Assembly (NCBI RefSeq): GCF_009846745.1
Contig: NZ_AQPF01000008.1
Location: 88,715 to 152,714, forward strand
Direction of reading: 5' to 3'
DNA: 64,000 bases
Source of the DNA: Alloalcanivorax xiamenensis
Lineage (GTDB): Bacteria; Pseudomonadota; Gammaproteobacteria; Pseudomonadales; Alcanivoracaceae
Position 1 is the stretch's first letter, and the number at the start of each line of letters is the position of its first letter. Shown piece by piece: positions 33,885-43,646 of this stretch. The translations under genes and the position numbers were made by a program. The notes beneath the pieces were generated by a model. The model was given only the letters and a program-made list of their open reading frames with translations. It was not told the DNA's origin and did not search any database.

Positions 33885-35066
33885 ATGGGCGAATCAGTCA
33901 GAGTGGCGGGGGTCGGCATGATCCCCTTCGTCAAACCCGGCACCAGCGATAGCTACGACAAGATGGGCGAAACGGCGATTCGCCTCGCACTCGCTGATGC
34001 CGGCCTCGAGTACCGGGACATCCAACAGGCCTACGTCGGCTATGTGTACGGGGATTCCACCAGCGGACAGGCCGCGCTTTATCGAGCCGGCATGACCGGC
34101 ATTCCGGTGCTTAACGTCAACAACAACTGCTCAACGGGATCCAGCGCGCTGTTTCTGGCCCGTCAGGCAGTGGCTTCCGGCATGGTCGACTGTGCCATTG
34201 CGCTGGGCTTCGAACAGATGGAGCCCGGTGCTTTGGGGGATGTATGGTCCGACCGCCCCAGCCCGCTCAGCCGTTTCGTCGAGGCCGCCGATGAAAACGG
34301 AGACACATCCGGCATTCCCATGGCCATCAAGCTGTTCGGCGGTGCCGGACGTGAATACCAGCAACGCCACGGCGCCAGCGATGAAGCTTTTGCCTTGATC
34401 TCTGTTAAAGCGCGGCGCCACGCGGAACATAACGACAAAGCCATTTTCCGCGAATCCATCACCACCGAGGAAGTACTGGCGTCCGCCCCAATGTACGGGC
34501 CTCTCACACGCCTGCAATGTTGCCCGCCCACCTGCGGTGCCGCCGCCGCTATCCTGGTTTCGGAAGGTTTCGCCCGACGCTTGGGGATTCAGGCCGACGT
34601 TGCTATCCGCGCCCAGGCGATGACGACGGACTTCCCATCCACCTTTTCGGAACAAAACCTAATGAAAGTGGTTGGCGCCGACCTTACCGCGGCCGCCGCG
34701 CAAAGCGTCTACGAAGAAGCGGGGCTCGGCCCCGAGGCGGTGGACGTGGTGGAACTGCACGACTGCTTCACCGCCAACGAAATCATCACCTATGAAGGGC
34801 TCGGGCTGACCCCGGAAGGGACCGCCGAACGTTTCATCATGGATGGCGATAACACCTATGGCGGTAAAGTCGTCACCAACCCCTCCGGCGGGCTGCTTTC
34901 CAAGGGCCACCCCCTTGGCGCCACCGGGCTCGCACAGTGCGCCGAAATCGTCTGGCAGCTCAGGGGCCAATGCGGCCCGCGCCAGGTGGATAGCGCCCGC
35001 ATCGGATTGCAGCACAACCTGGGTCTTGGTGGTGCTTGCGTCGTGACACTTTACGAGAGGGCCTGA
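33885..35066 (+). CDS. Thiolase, SCP-x type (acetyl-CoA acetyltransferase)
   Basis: A 393-residue thiolase-fold enzyme of the sterol-carrier-protein-x group, which cleaves branched or sterol-derived 3-ketoacyl-CoAs. The nucleophile Cys82 is in NVNNNCSTGSSALF, the second His in VVELHDCFTANE, and the C-terminal GHPLGATG. There is no SCP2 domain. GGGAGA precedes ATG 33885. It leads a five-gene operon with MaoC, MaoC, SDR and enoyl-CoA hydratase. Confidence 0.9.
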   Translation: MGESVRVAGVGMIPFVKPGTSDSYDKMGETAIRLALADAGLEYRDIQQAYVGYVYGDSTSGQAALYRAGMTGIPVLNVNNNCSTGSSALFLARQAVASGMVDCAIALGFEQMEPGALGDVWSDRPSPLSRFVEAADENGDTSGIPMAIKLFGGAGREYQQRHGASDEAFALISVKARRHAEHNDKAIFRESITTEEVLASAPMYGPLTRLQCCPPTCGAAAAILVSEGFARRLGIQADVAIRAQAMTTDFPSTFSEQNLMKVVGADLTAAAAQSVYEEAGLGPEAVDVVELHDCFTANEIITYEGLGLTPEGTAERFIMDGDNTYGGKVVTNPSGGLLSKGHPLGATGLAQCAEIVWQLRGQCGPRQVDSARIGLQHNLGLGGACVVTLYERA

Positions 35067-35068
35067 TC

Positions 35069-35560
35069 ATGACATCAGAGACATTCTCGATCGATCCGCA
35101 ATCCGCTGTCGGCCATGTCTTCCCTTCTCAACGCGCCTTCGTCGAGCCACGGCGCCTTAAATTCTTTCTCGAGACCATCGGCGAAACGAATCCGGTGTAT
35201 CACGATACCCGGGCGGCTCGCGAAGCAGGCTATCGCGATATTCCGATTCCGCCGACCTATCTGTTCTGCCTGCAATCCCTCGACAACCCGGGCCCGCCAG
35301 CGGTGCTGGAACTGCTGGGAGTGGATATCGGCCGTATTCTTCACGGCGAACAGAAGTTTGCCTTCCATCACCCCGCCTGTGTTGGCGACGAGCTTGTTTT
35401 CACCACCCGCATCAGAGACATCTCCAATAAAAAGGGCGGGGCGCTCACCATGATCGCCCAGGCCATTCGCGTCGATAACGGCCATGACCAGCACGTCGCG
35501 GATATCGTCAGCACTATCGTGGTTCGAAACCCGCCCCATACCGCCGGAGCAACGCAATGA
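35069..35560 (+). CDS. MaoC-like dehydratase, N-terminal subtype
   Basis: A 163-residue hot-dog protein. VEPRRLKFFLETIGETNPVY is the N-terminal block of the FAS1-DH-like/MaoC N-subunit and PIPPTYLF is typical. It lacks the catalytic Asp-His hydratase 2 motif, as expected for the non-catalytic half of a two-subunit (R)-specific enoyl-CoA hydratase. Its partner is the next gene, overlapping by four bases. Confidence 0.85.
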   Translation: MTSETFSIDPQSAVGHVFPSQRAFVEPRRLKFFLETIGETNPVYHDTRAAREAGYRDIPIPPTYLFCLQSLDNPGPPAVLELLGVDIGRILHGEQKFAFHHPACVGDELVFTTRIRDISNKKGGALTMIAQAIRVDNGHDQHVADIVSTIVVRNPPHTAGATQ

Positions 35561-36000
35561 ATCACTGTCCCGCCGGTCCGACGTCCTTGACGGTCGGAGA
35601 GATTCCGGTAAACCGCCATTTCGATCCCATCACGCGTCATGAGCTGGCGCTTTATTGTGGTGCTTCCGGCGATCACAACCCGATCCATGTCGATATCGAT
35701 TTCGCCCGATCTTCTGGCTTTCCCGATGTTTTCGCTCACGGCATGTTCATCATGGCGCGTTTGGGCGTGGCGCTGAACGAGGTGTTTCCGCCCTCATCGG
35801 TGCGGGAGTTCGGCGTACGCTTTACCGCCATCACACAGGTCGGAGCCGGGATCACCTGCCAGGGCCGTGTCACGGCTATAGAAATCGTAGACGGTGAGCA
35901 GCGCGCCCGCCTGGAAATGACCGCCCGCGACCAGGATGGCGACATAAAACTCAAGGGCGAAGCGGTCGTCGCATTCGACCCGCAAGGAGAACAAGAATGA
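35557..36000 (+). CDS. MaoC-like (R)-specific enoyl-CoA hydratase
   Basis: A 147-residue catalytic hot-dog subunit with the hydratase 2 motif YCGASGDHNPIHVDIDFA (Asp39 and His44) and GFPDVFAHGMFIM. It overlaps both neighbours by four bases. Pairing with the previous protein gives a split double hot-dog heterodimer, as in steroid-side-chain and bile-acid enoyl-CoA hydratases. Confidence 0.9.
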   Translation: MNHCPAGPTSLTVGEIPVNRHFDPITRHELALYCGASGDHNPIHVDIDFARSSGFPDVFAHGMFIMARLGVALNEVFPPSSVREFGVRFTAITQVGAGITCQGRVTAIEIVDGEQRARLEMTARDQDGDIKLKGEAVVAFDPQGEQE

Positions 36001-36860
36001 CGGACAATAACGAAACTCTGGTGATCCACCCCCACGGCAAACTGAAAAAAAAGGTCGCCTTGATTACCGGTTCCGGACGCGGCATTGGCCGTGCCATCGC
36101 CCTCAAACTGGCTTCCGAAGGGGCCCGGGTGGTGGTCAATGATCTTGATCCCGACACCGGAGACGCGGTCGCCGCGGAGATTGCCGAAGCCGGCGGTGAC
36201 GCCATTGCCATCAATGGCAGTGTGACCGAGGAAGCGTTCCCGGAGCGGTTCGTACAAGGTGCTCTGGAGGCGTTCGGCGGCATCGATATTATCGTCAACA
36301 ACGCCGGTTATACCTGGGACGCCACCATCGGCAAGATGACCGACGACATGTTCCAGGCGATGCTGGATGTGCACTTGGTTGCCCCTTTTCGCATCCTGCG
36401 TGCCGCTTCGGAACCGATCCGAATCATGGCGAAAAAGGAAGCCTCGGAAGGTCACGAGGTCTTTCGCAAGGTCGTGAACATCTCATCCATTGCCGGGCTA
36501 TACGGCAACGCCGGCCAAGCCAGTTACTCCTCGGGCAAAGCCTCTTTATTGGGTCTGACTCGTACCCTGTGCAAGGAATGGGGCCGTTATAAGGTCAACG
36601 TCAACGCGGTCGCCTTCGGGTTGATTGAAACACGTCTCACCCAAGCTATCGAGGAAGAGCAAAAAACCATCGAAGTGGAAGGCAGAGCCATCAAAGTGGG
36701 CGTTCAGCCATCGTTACTGGACACCATGGCCAGGACCATTCCTCTCGGACGAGCTGGCCACCCGCAGGAAGCCGCCGATGCCGTCTATCTGTTCTGCGCA
36801 CCGGAGTCCAATTACATCAGCGGCCAGATGCTGGTATGCGGCGGCGGTCTGCTCATGTGA
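35997..36860 (+). CDS. Short-chain dehydrogenase/reductase, HSD17B4-like
   Basis: A 287-residue SDR. Cofactor loop TGSGRGIG (24-31), NNAG (101-104), catalytic Ser163/164 in NISSIAG, and Tyr177-Lys181 in YSSGK. Length and order resemble the dehydrogenase domain of peroxisomal D-bifunctional protein more than short FabG. It would oxidise the (R)-3-hydroxyacyl-CoA made by the MaoC pair. Overlaps the preceding gene by four bases (ATGA). Confidence 0.9.
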   Translation: MTDNNETLVIHPHGKLKKKVALITGSGRGIGRAIALKLASEGARVVVNDLDPDTGDAVAAEIAEAGGDAIAINGSVTEEAFPERFVQGALEAFGGIDIIVNNAGYTWDATIGKMTDDMFQAMLDVHLVAPFRILRAASEPIRIMAKKEASEGHEVFRKVVNISSIAGLYGNAGQASYSSGKASLLGLTRTLCKEWGRYKVNVNAVAFGLIETRLTQAIEEEQKTIEVEGRAIKVGVQPSLLDTMARTIPLGRAGHPQEAADAVYLFCAPESNYISGQMLVCGGGLLM

Positions 36861-36898
36861 ATGGAGACGACCATTCCTTCTACACCGGAGAGAAAACC

Positions 36899-37675
36899 AT
36901 GCCAACCGTGCTGCGTGAAGACCGCGATGGCGTCGCCATCATCACATTGAACCGGCCCGCCGAATACAATGCACTTGACGACACGCTGATGCGGGAGCTG
37001 GACACCGTTACCGCCGCGGTGAGCGCGGACGCGGACATCCGCGCCATCCTGATAACCGCAGCGGGCAAGGGTTTCTGCTCCGGCGCGCAGTTGGGGGGAG
37101 GCCTGTTCAAATCAGGCGCCGATATCGGTGCCCGTATGCGCCGACATCTGCACCCTACTCTGGAAAGGCTGCGCGCTGGCCGCATTCCTGTGGTAACGGC
37201 GGTCAATGGCGCGGCGGCAGGCGCCGGTGTTGGCCTTGCACTGGCCGGCGATATTGTCCTCGCCGCGCGCTCCGCCCGCTTTATTCTCAGTTTCGCCCGC
37301 CTCGGCGCGGCTCTGGACGCGGGAACCTCGTTGTTCGTGCAACGCGCCATCGGCGTGCCGCGTGCGCGAGCTTTGGCGTTACTGGCGGAACCACTCAACG
37401 CGCAGCAGGCCGCGGATTGGGGACTGATCTGGCGCTGTGTCGACGACGACCAGCTTGGCGACGAGGCGCTGCACGTGGCCCGTCAAATAGCCGTGGGGCC
37501 CTCTCTCGGCCTGGGAATGATAAAAGCCCAAATCAACCATTCCTGGAGCGCTTCGCTTACCGAGACCCTGGATCATGAAGCCGACATGCAGTCCCTGGCC
37601 TTCACCACCGAGGATCTCAAGGAAGGAGCCCAGGCATTCGTTGAAAAACGGCAAGCAGTGTTTCGGGGCCGTTGA
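36899..37675 (+). CDS. Enoyl-CoA hydratase/isomerase
   Basis: A 258-residue crotonase-fold protein: LNRPAEYNALDDTL, then the oxyanion segment AGKGFCSGAQLG and AAGAGVGLALAGDIVLAA. The catalytic Glu pair of classical hydratases is not clearly present (SFARLGAALDAG occupies the second site), so isomerase or hydrolase activity is possible. It starts 38 bp after the SDR; ATG 36899 has GGAGA. The last gene of the operon. Confidence 0.85.
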   Translation: MPTVLREDRDGVAIITLNRPAEYNALDDTLMRELDTVTAAVSADADIRAILITAAGKGFCSGAQLGGGLFKSGADIGARMRRHLHPTLERLRAGRIPVVTAVNGAAAGAGVGLALAGDIVLAARSARFILSFARLGAALDAGTSLFVQRAIGVPRARALALLAEPLNAQQAADWGLIWRCVDDDQLGDEALHVARQIAVGPSLGLGMIKAQINHSWSASLTETLDHEADMQSLAFTTEDLKEGAQAFVEKRQAVFRGR

Positions 37676-37756
37676 GGGCGGGTCTCGGGTTATCCATGAA
37701 GCGTGCTCACACCCTCCCCAGGGAGTAGCATGGAAGCACGCCACGCGGGAGGGCCC

Positions 37757-38767
37757 ATGAAGCTGATCACCGTGACCGATATGCAAGCGCTGATCCGGCG
37801 CGTCGGCCTGGAACCTTTCCTGGCGCTGGCGGTGGACGCCATTGAAGACTACCTGCGCCGCTGGCCGGAATTGCGGCTCTCCCCCCGCCACGCCTTCCAT
37901 TACCCTTTCGGCGTTACCGAACTGATGCCTTGCGCCGATGACCGGCTCTATGGCGTCAAATACGTGAACGGCCACCCGGGCAACCCGGCGCGGGGCAAGC
38001 TCAGTGTCACCGCCATCGGCCTGCTGGCCGACGTACCCAGCGGCTACCCACTGATGGTCAGTGAGATGACCTTGCTGACGGCGGTGCGCACCGCCGCCGT
38101 GGCGGCCCTGGCCGCCGGCCTGCTGGCACGGCTGGAAAGCCAGCGGGTGGCGCTGATCGGTTGTGGCGCCCAGGCGGAATTTCAGGTGCTGGCTCTGGCC
38201 AGCCGCCTGCCGGTGACCGAGGTGAGCTACTTCGACATCGACGCCACTGCCATGGACAAATTCGCCGGTCATCTCGGCCACCGTTTTCACCTGCGGCGAG
38301 GACAAGACATCGCCGATACGCTCCGTGAGGCCGATGTCTGGATTACGCTCACCGCCGCCAAACAACACCAGTCCCTGATCGACGAAGCGCTGCTGCGTCC
38401 CGGCGTCCACATCAACGCCATGGGCGGCGACTGCCCGGGTAAAACGGAACTGTCGCCAGAGGTGATACGCCGTTGCAAAACCGTGGTGGAGTACCGGCCG
38501 CAAAGCGAACAGGAAGGCGAGATCCAGCAAACCGGGGCCGCCAGCGTCCACTCCGAACTATGGGAAATCCTCACCAATCAGCGCTCCGGCCGTGACAACG
38601 ACGATGACATCACCCTGTTCGATGCCGTGGGCATCGCCGTGGAGGACCTGGCGGTGCTGGACCTGGTGGCACGGTTGGCGGAGCGATACGACATCGGTAG
38701 CGAGGTGACCCTGGTACCGGATCTGGCCGATCCGAAGGACTTGTTTTCATTGGTGGCGGGCAATTGA
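37757..38767 (+). CDS. Ornithine cyclodeaminase
   Basis: A 336-residue ornithine cyclodeaminase/mu-crystallin protein, converting ornithine to proline and ammonia with NAD. Visible: LRLSPRHAFHYPFGVTELMP, YGVKYVNGHPGNP (substrate Lys), the Rossmann loop LIGCGAQAEFQVLAL and HINAMGGDCPGKTEL. ATG 37757 follows GGAGG; a second ATG at 37730 is less likely. Convergent with arginase seven bases away and upstream of PutA, so the three form an arginine-to-glutamate route. Confidence 0.9.
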   Translation: MKLITVTDMQALIRRVGLEPFLALAVDAIEDYLRRWPELRLSPRHAFHYPFGVTELMPCADDRLYGVKYVNGHPGNPARGKLSVTAIGLLADVPSGYPLMVSEMTLLTAVRTAAVAALAAGLLARLESQRVALIGCGAQAEFQVLALASRLPVTEVSYFDIDATAMDKFAGHLGHRFHLRRGQDIADTLREADVWITLTAAKQHQSLIDEALLRPGVHINAMGGDCPGKTELSPEVIRRCKTVVEYRPQSEQEGEIQQTGAASVHSELWEILTNQRSGRDNDDDITLFDAVGIAVEDLAVLDLVARLAERYDIGSEVTLVPDLADPKDLFSLVAGN

Positions 38768-38774
38768 CGAGGCC

Positions 38775-39671
38775 TCAGGCCCACCCCCGCCGACGGCTGC
38801 CGCGGGACCACCACCAGGCGCCAACCAGATCCGCCAATAGCCGCTGGGTGCGACCGGCGCGATCCAGCGACGGGTAGAACTCGGCGATTTCCAGGATCCG
38901 GCAGCGATCCGGATCCACCCTCCGGCACAACGCCTGACACAAGGCGGGACCATTGAGCCCCCCGACCACCGGCGTGGCCACCGCCGGTGCCTGACGTGGG
39001 TGAATGGCGTCCAGATCAATGCTGATTCCGTAGTGCTCGCAATGCTGGTCCAGGTAATCCAGCGCTCCGTCCAGAGCCGCATCCACACCGTCGCGGCGCA
39101 CCCGGGCCGCCTGAATCACACGGACCTTCAGGCATTCCATGGCGTCCTGTTCGGCACGCTCATAACTGCGCACCCCGAACAGACACAGTGCTTCCGGCCG
39201 CAACCGGCGGCGGCCGGGCATCAGCGCCGCCAGTGAAGGATCCGCCAGCCCCAGCAACGCCGCCAGCGGCATGCCGTGCACATTGCCCGAGGGGGTGGTC
39301 ATGAAGGTATGGCAGTCCAGATGGGCGTCGATCCACAGCAGGCCGAAACGGCGCTCGCCCACCGTCGCCAGGGCAGCGTCCCACACCGCCATGGCATTGG
39401 CGTGATCGCCGCCGAGCACGAACAACGGGCGGCCGCTACTCAGTTCGTTGTACACGCGGTCTCGCAGTCGGCTCAGGTAATCGGCCAGGACCGACGGGCC
39501 GGACGCGTTGTCCGGCGGCAGCAGGCAGTCGCGCCAGTCCAGCGTCAGGCCATGACGCTGACGCAGCCTCCGCCACAACGGTTCCAGGCGGATGTCTCCA
39601 GGCCGCCAGGGCCTTTCCGGTCGCCGTCCGCCCAGATAGGACGGCGCCGCCAGCGCGGGTAACGACAACAT
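38775..39671 (-). CDS. Arginase family protein
   Basis: A 298-residue ureohydrolase. Manganese-binding motifs: GGDHANAM, WIDAHLDCHT and SIDLDAIHP. Length and order are those of arginases, agmatinases and formiminoglutamases. Its neighbour ornithine cyclodeaminase makes arginase the best guess: arginine to ornithine and urea. ATG 39671 follows GAGG; the frame is open upstream but the added residues do not match the family. Divergent from putA across 127 bp. Confidence 0.85.
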   Translation of the reverse strand: MLSLPALAAPSYLGGRRPERPWRPGDIRLEPLWRRLRQRHGLTLDWRDCLLPPDNASGPSVLADYLSRLRDRVYNELSSGRPLFVLGGDHANAMAVWDAALATVGERRFGLLWIDAHLDCHTFMTTPSGNVHGMPLAALLGLADPSLAALMPGRRRLRPEALCLFGVRSYERAEQDAMECLKVRVIQAARVRRDGVDAALDGALDYLDQHCEHYGISIDLDAIHPRQAPAVATPVVGGLNGPALCQALCRRVDPDRCRILEIAEFYPSLDRAGRTQRLLADLVGAWWWSRGSRRRGWA

Positions 39672-39798
39672 GGCCAATCCTCGCCGAAACCGCCCGTCGC
39701 GGTTATCCTCAAAGCAGACGTGACGCCATTCCGCACGCCCGGTTCGCCACCAGCATACCCCCGTTGATGGCATCATGGAGAGCCTGGAGATCGACACC

Positions 39799-42700
39799 AT
39801 GATCCCACCGCTTGCCGACCTGCCCGACCCCGGCCCCGACCTGGCCCCGCTGCGGGCGTACCATCTGGCGGATCAGGACACCCTGATCGCCGAACTGTTG
39901 CGCTCTCTGCGGCCCGGACCGGACCGGCAGGCCATTGCCACCGAGTGCCGGTCTCTGGTGGAAGCGGCCCGCGCCGCCCGTCCCGCCCTGTTCGAGCAGT
40001 TCCTGCACAGTTGGCGTCTGAATTCCCGCGAGGGCCGCCTGCTGCTGACGCTGGCGGAAGCACTGCTGCGCATTCCCGATGCCGACAACGCCAACGATCT
40101 GATCCACGATCTGCTGACTCGCGGTGACTGGAGCTTGCCGGACGACAACACCCCGGCGCTGATTCAGACGGCCGCCCGCGGCCTGTCCCTGTCCGCCCGC
40201 TGGCTGGAGCCGGACCAGGCACTGCCGGACGCCTGGCACGGGTTGCGCCGGCGCCTTGGTGATCCACTGTTCCGCCGGGCCCTGGTACAAGGCGTGCAAT
40301 TGATCGCGCGCCAGTTCGTGGTCGGCGAGACCCTGCCCCAGGCGCTGCGACGGCGAGATCCGGCGCTACGTTATTCCTTCGACATGCTCGGCGAGGCGGC
40401 GCAGAGCGACGACGAAGCGGAGCACTACCACCGCCAGTATCGCCAGGCCATCGAGGCCCTCGCCGGCCAGGCCCCGGACCTGCCAGTACTGGCCCGGGAT
40501 GGCATTTCCATCAAGTTATCCGCGCTCCATCCCCGCTTCGAATTCGCCCAGTGGGCCACGGTACGGGAGCAACTGTGGCCCCGCTTGCGGGATCTGCTGT
40601 CCCGCGCCGCCGCCACCGGCATTCCGGTGACCCTGGACGCTGAGGAGGCGGACCGCCTGGAGATCACCCTGCGTCTGTTCGGGCAAGCCCTCGCCCTGCC
40701 GGAAGTGGCGGATTGGCAGGGCCTGGGCGTGGCGGTGCAGGCTTACCAGAAAAGGGCGCCGATGGTGATCCACTGGCTCGCCGATCAGGCGCGCGAACAT
40801 AACCTGAAACTGCCGGTACGCCTGGTCAAGGGCGCTTACTGGGATACCGAGATCAAGCTGGCACAACAGCAGAGCCTGCGTGATTACCCGGTTTATACCC
40901 GCAAAACGCACACTGATATCAGTTACCTCGCCTGCGCCAAGCGCCTGTTGTCCGAGCCCGCCTTCTTTTATCCGCAATTCGCCACGCACAATTGCCACAC
41001 CCTGGCCTGGCTGCACCATCATCTGGACAGCTTCACCGGCGATGCCGAGTTCCAGCGGCTGGCCGGCATGGGCGAGGCCCAGCATCGGGTCTTTGCCGAG
41101 CGGCACGGCCATCCCCTGCGCCTGTACGCGCCGGTGGGCCCGTTCAATACGCTGCTGCCCTACCTGGTCCGGCGTCTGATGGAAAACGGCAGCAGCCAGT
41201 CCTTCGTCAACTTATTGCTGGACGAACACATCGCGGCGGAACAGTTGGCGCGGGATCCCACCCTGAACTGGCGTCCCGCCCGAGAACAACCGCGGGAATT
41301 GCTGCCGCCACCGGAACGGTTCGCGCCCCGCCGGGTGCCGACACTACCGTCACTGACCGATCCGGTCGCGTTGCATGCGTTACGGGCATCCCTGAGCCAA
41401 TGGCAAGGCCACCTTTGGCGTGCCGGGGAAGCGGACGGCCAACCCCGGATTCGCCGCAGCCCCGCCGATGGCCGTGAACTCGGAGACGTGTACCTGGCCG
41501 ACACCGACGCCGTCCATCGGGCCTATACCCGGGCGTGGGAGGCCTTCGAGGATTGGAGCCGCCGGCCGGTGTCGGAACGCGCGGATACCGTGCGGCGATT
41601 CGCCGGCTTGCTGGAACAACATCAGGCGGAGCTGCTTTATCTGCTCATGCTGGAGGGCGGCAAGACCTTCACCGACGCCTTCGCCGACTGGCGCGAAGCC
41701 CATGACTTCTGCGGTTACTACGCGCAACAGGCGGAGGCACTGCAAGGGGCTCCGAGGGTTCTGGACCATGTCAGCGGTGAAGCCAACCAACTGACCTGGC
41801 ATGCCCGGGGTGTCTTCCTCTGTATCAGCCCCTGGAATTTCCCCCTGGCGATTTTTTGCGGGCAGGTTCTGGCGGCATTGGTCAGTGGCAACACCGTACT
41901 GGCCAAGCCGGCTTCCGACACACCCTTCATCGCCTGGCGGGCGGTACAACTGCTACACGAGGCGGGCGTGCCAGAGGCGGCGCTGCATTTTATCGGCGGC
42001 GAGGCCAGCCGGATCAGCGACGCACTGCTTAACGCCCCCGCTCTCGCCGGCGTGGCGGTGACCGGCAGCACCGCCACCGCCAAACACATCGAGCGTGCCC
42101 TGGCTGCCCGCGAGGGGCCCCTGCTACCGCTGATCGCCGAAACCGGCGGACTCAATGTTCTGATCGCCGACAGTTCCGCGCTGCCGGAACAACTGGTGCG
42201 GGATGTGCTGACCAGCACCTGTACCAGCGCCGGCCAGCGCTGCTCCGCTCTGCGGGTACTGCTGGTCGAGGACACCTTGCTTGACCGCCTGTTGCCCAAA
42301 CTCCAGGGTGCCATGGCATCCTTGAAAGTGGGCCATCCGGCCTTGCTGGCCAGCGACGTGGGGCCGGTCATCAACGCCGGCGCCCGCGATCAACTGGAAC
42401 AGGCCCGCGCCGGATTGCGCCGCCACGCTCGCTGGAGCGCGGTGACGCCGCAGGTCGACCCGGCTCTGGGCGAACAGGGGTTCTATGTGGCACCGGAAGC
42501 GGCACTGGTGGACTGGGAACACTTGCCTGAAGAGGAAATTTTCGGGCCATTACTGTACATCGCCGCTTGGCGCCACGATGAGCGGGACAAAGTGATCGAC
42601 TACATCGAGCGCACCGGCTACGGCCTCACCCTGGGTATTCACAGCCGCATCCAGGCGCACATCGACGGCTGGGTGAAACGGGCCCGCGTCGGCAATCTGT

Positions 42701-42891
42701 ACATCAACCGCAACCAGATCGGCGCCGTGCCCGGCTGCCAGCCATTCGGCGGTGAACGGCTCTCCGGCACCGGCTTCAAAGCGGGCGGCCCGCACTATCT
42801 GATGCGCTTCTGCACCGAACGGGTGGTCACCGACAACCGCTCGGCCCTGGGAATCGATCCGGATCTGGTGAATCTGGGAGACGCCCCCTAG
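39799..42891 (+). CDS. putA: Proline utilisation A, bifunctional (PRODH and P5C dehydrogenase)
   Basis: A 1030-residue enzyme oxidising proline to glutamate. The PRODH half (about 80-480) has LDAEEADRLE, RLVKGAYWDTEIKLAQ, FATHN and RRLMENGSSQSFVN. The aldehyde dehydrogenase half (about 530-1020) has ISPWNFPLAIFCGQ, ETGGLNVLIADSS and the catalytic Cys in TSAGQRCSALR. The ribbon-helix-helix DNA-binding domain of the 1300-residue PutAs is absent, so this form cannot repress its own gene. GGAG precedes 39799 by nine bases; an in-frame ATG at 39775 has no site. Confidence 0.95.
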   Translation: MIPPLADLPDPGPDLAPLRAYHLADQDTLIAELLRSLRPGPDRQAIATECRSLVEAARAARPALFEQFLHSWRLNSREGRLLLTLAEALLRIPDADNANDLIHDLLTRGDWSLPDDNTPALIQTAARGLSLSARWLEPDQALPDAWHGLRRRLGDPLFRRALVQGVQLIARQFVVGETLPQALRRRDPALRYSFDMLGEAAQSDDEAEHYHRQYRQAIEALAGQAPDLPVLARDGISIKLSALHPRFEFAQWATVREQLWPRLRDLLSRAAATGIPVTLDAEEADRLEITLRLFGQALALPEVADWQGLGVAVQAYQKRAPMVIHWLADQAREHNLKLPVRLVKGAYWDTEIKLAQQQSLRDYPVYTRKTHTDISYLACAKRLLSEPAFFYPQFATHNCHTLAWLHHHLDSFTGDAEFQRLAGMGEAQHRVFAERHGHPLRLYAPVGPFNTLLPYLVRRLMENGSSQSFVNLLLDEHIAAEQLARDPTLNWRPAREQPRELLPPPERFAPRRVPTLPSLTDPVALHALRASLSQWQGHLWRAGEADGQPRIRRSPADGRELGDVYLADTDAVHRAYTRAWEAFEDWSRRPVSERADTVRRFAGLLEQHQAELLYLLMLEGGKTFTDAFADWREAHDFCGYYAQQAEALQGAPRVLDHVSGEANQLTWHARGVFLCISPWNFPLAIFCGQVLAALVSGNTVLAKPASDTPFIAWRAVQLLHEAGVPEAALHFIGGEASRISDALLNAPALAGVAVTGSTATAKHIERALAAREGPLLPLIAETGGLNVLIADSSALPEQLVRDVLTSTCTSAGQRCSALRVLLVEDTLLDRLLPKLQGAMASLKVGHPALLASDVGPVINAGARDQLEQARAGLRRHARWSAVTPQVDPALGEQGFYVAPEAALVDWEHLPEEEIFGPLLYIAAWRHDERDKVIDYIERTGYGLTLGIHSRIQAHIDGWVKRARVGNLYINRNQIGAVPGCQPFGGERLSGTGFKAGGPHYLMRFCTERVVTDNRSALGIDPDLVNLGDAP

Positions 42892-42901
42892 ACTGGATCA
42901 C

Positions 42902-43372
42902 ATGAGCGATACCAAAACCCTGCTGATCGTGGCCCACGCGCCCTCGCCCAATACCCGCAAACTGGTGGACGCCGCCCTGCGCGGCGCCGGGCATGACGAC
43001 ATCGAGACTGTCCGCGCGATCTGGAAACCGCCGCTGGAAGCCGGTCCCGAGGACGTAATGGCCTGCGACGCCATCCTGCTCGGCACCACCGAGAATCTGG
43101 GCTACATGAGCGGCGCACTGAAGGACTTCTTCGACCGTACCTACTACGCCGTGCTGGAGCACAAACAGGGATTGCCCTGCGCGCTTTATATCCGTGCCGG
43201 CCACGACGGCACCGGCACCCGCCGCGCCATCGAGTCCATCGTCACCGGCCTGCGCTGGAACTGGGTGCAACCGCCGCTGGTTTGCCGGGGCGACTGGCGG
43301 GATGCCTTTGTCGACCAGGTGGAGGAATTGGGGTTGTATCTGGCCGCCGGTCTGGACAACGGGATTTTCTGA
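42902..43372 (+). CDS. Flavodoxin family protein
   Basis: A 156-residue FMN-binding flavodoxin-like protein: LLIVAHAPSPNTRKLVDAAL, then LLGTTENLGYMSGALKDFFD, matching small NAD(P)H-dependent FMN reductases. It starts ten bases after putA, so it is probably in the same transcript. Function is unknown. Confidence 0.75.
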   Translation: MSDTKTLLIVAHAPSPNTRKLVDAALRGAGHDDIETVRAIWKPPLEAGPEDVMACDAILLGTTENLGYMSGALKDFFDRTYYAVLEHKQGLPCALYIRAGHDGTGTRRAIESIVTGLRWNWVQPPLVCRGDWRDAFVDQVEELGLYLAAGLDNGIF

Positions 43373-43646
43373 TTCGCCTCCAAACGAAGCCCCCGCTGGG
43401 GGAAGCCAGTCTGATGGCGAATCGCCCCTGCCTGCCCTCTACCCGGGCACCAGGTATATTTCCATGAGAAATAATTCGTCATTCTGAAAATTGATTTGAG
43501 AAACATCACACTCAAATTTACCGTTTCAACACCGCTTTTCAGACTTGGAACACCGCATTCCAGCGCCGCCTTCGCTGGTCGGTACCGACCGCATGTCTGA
43601 CTGTTTTGAATGTCAGAGCAAACCGCCTTTGAAGGAGTAATCGCCA

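Noticed and set aside
37379..38551. Long open frame antisense to ornithine cyclodeaminase
   Set aside because: Same reason: it opposes a clear enzyme gene and has no recognisable product.
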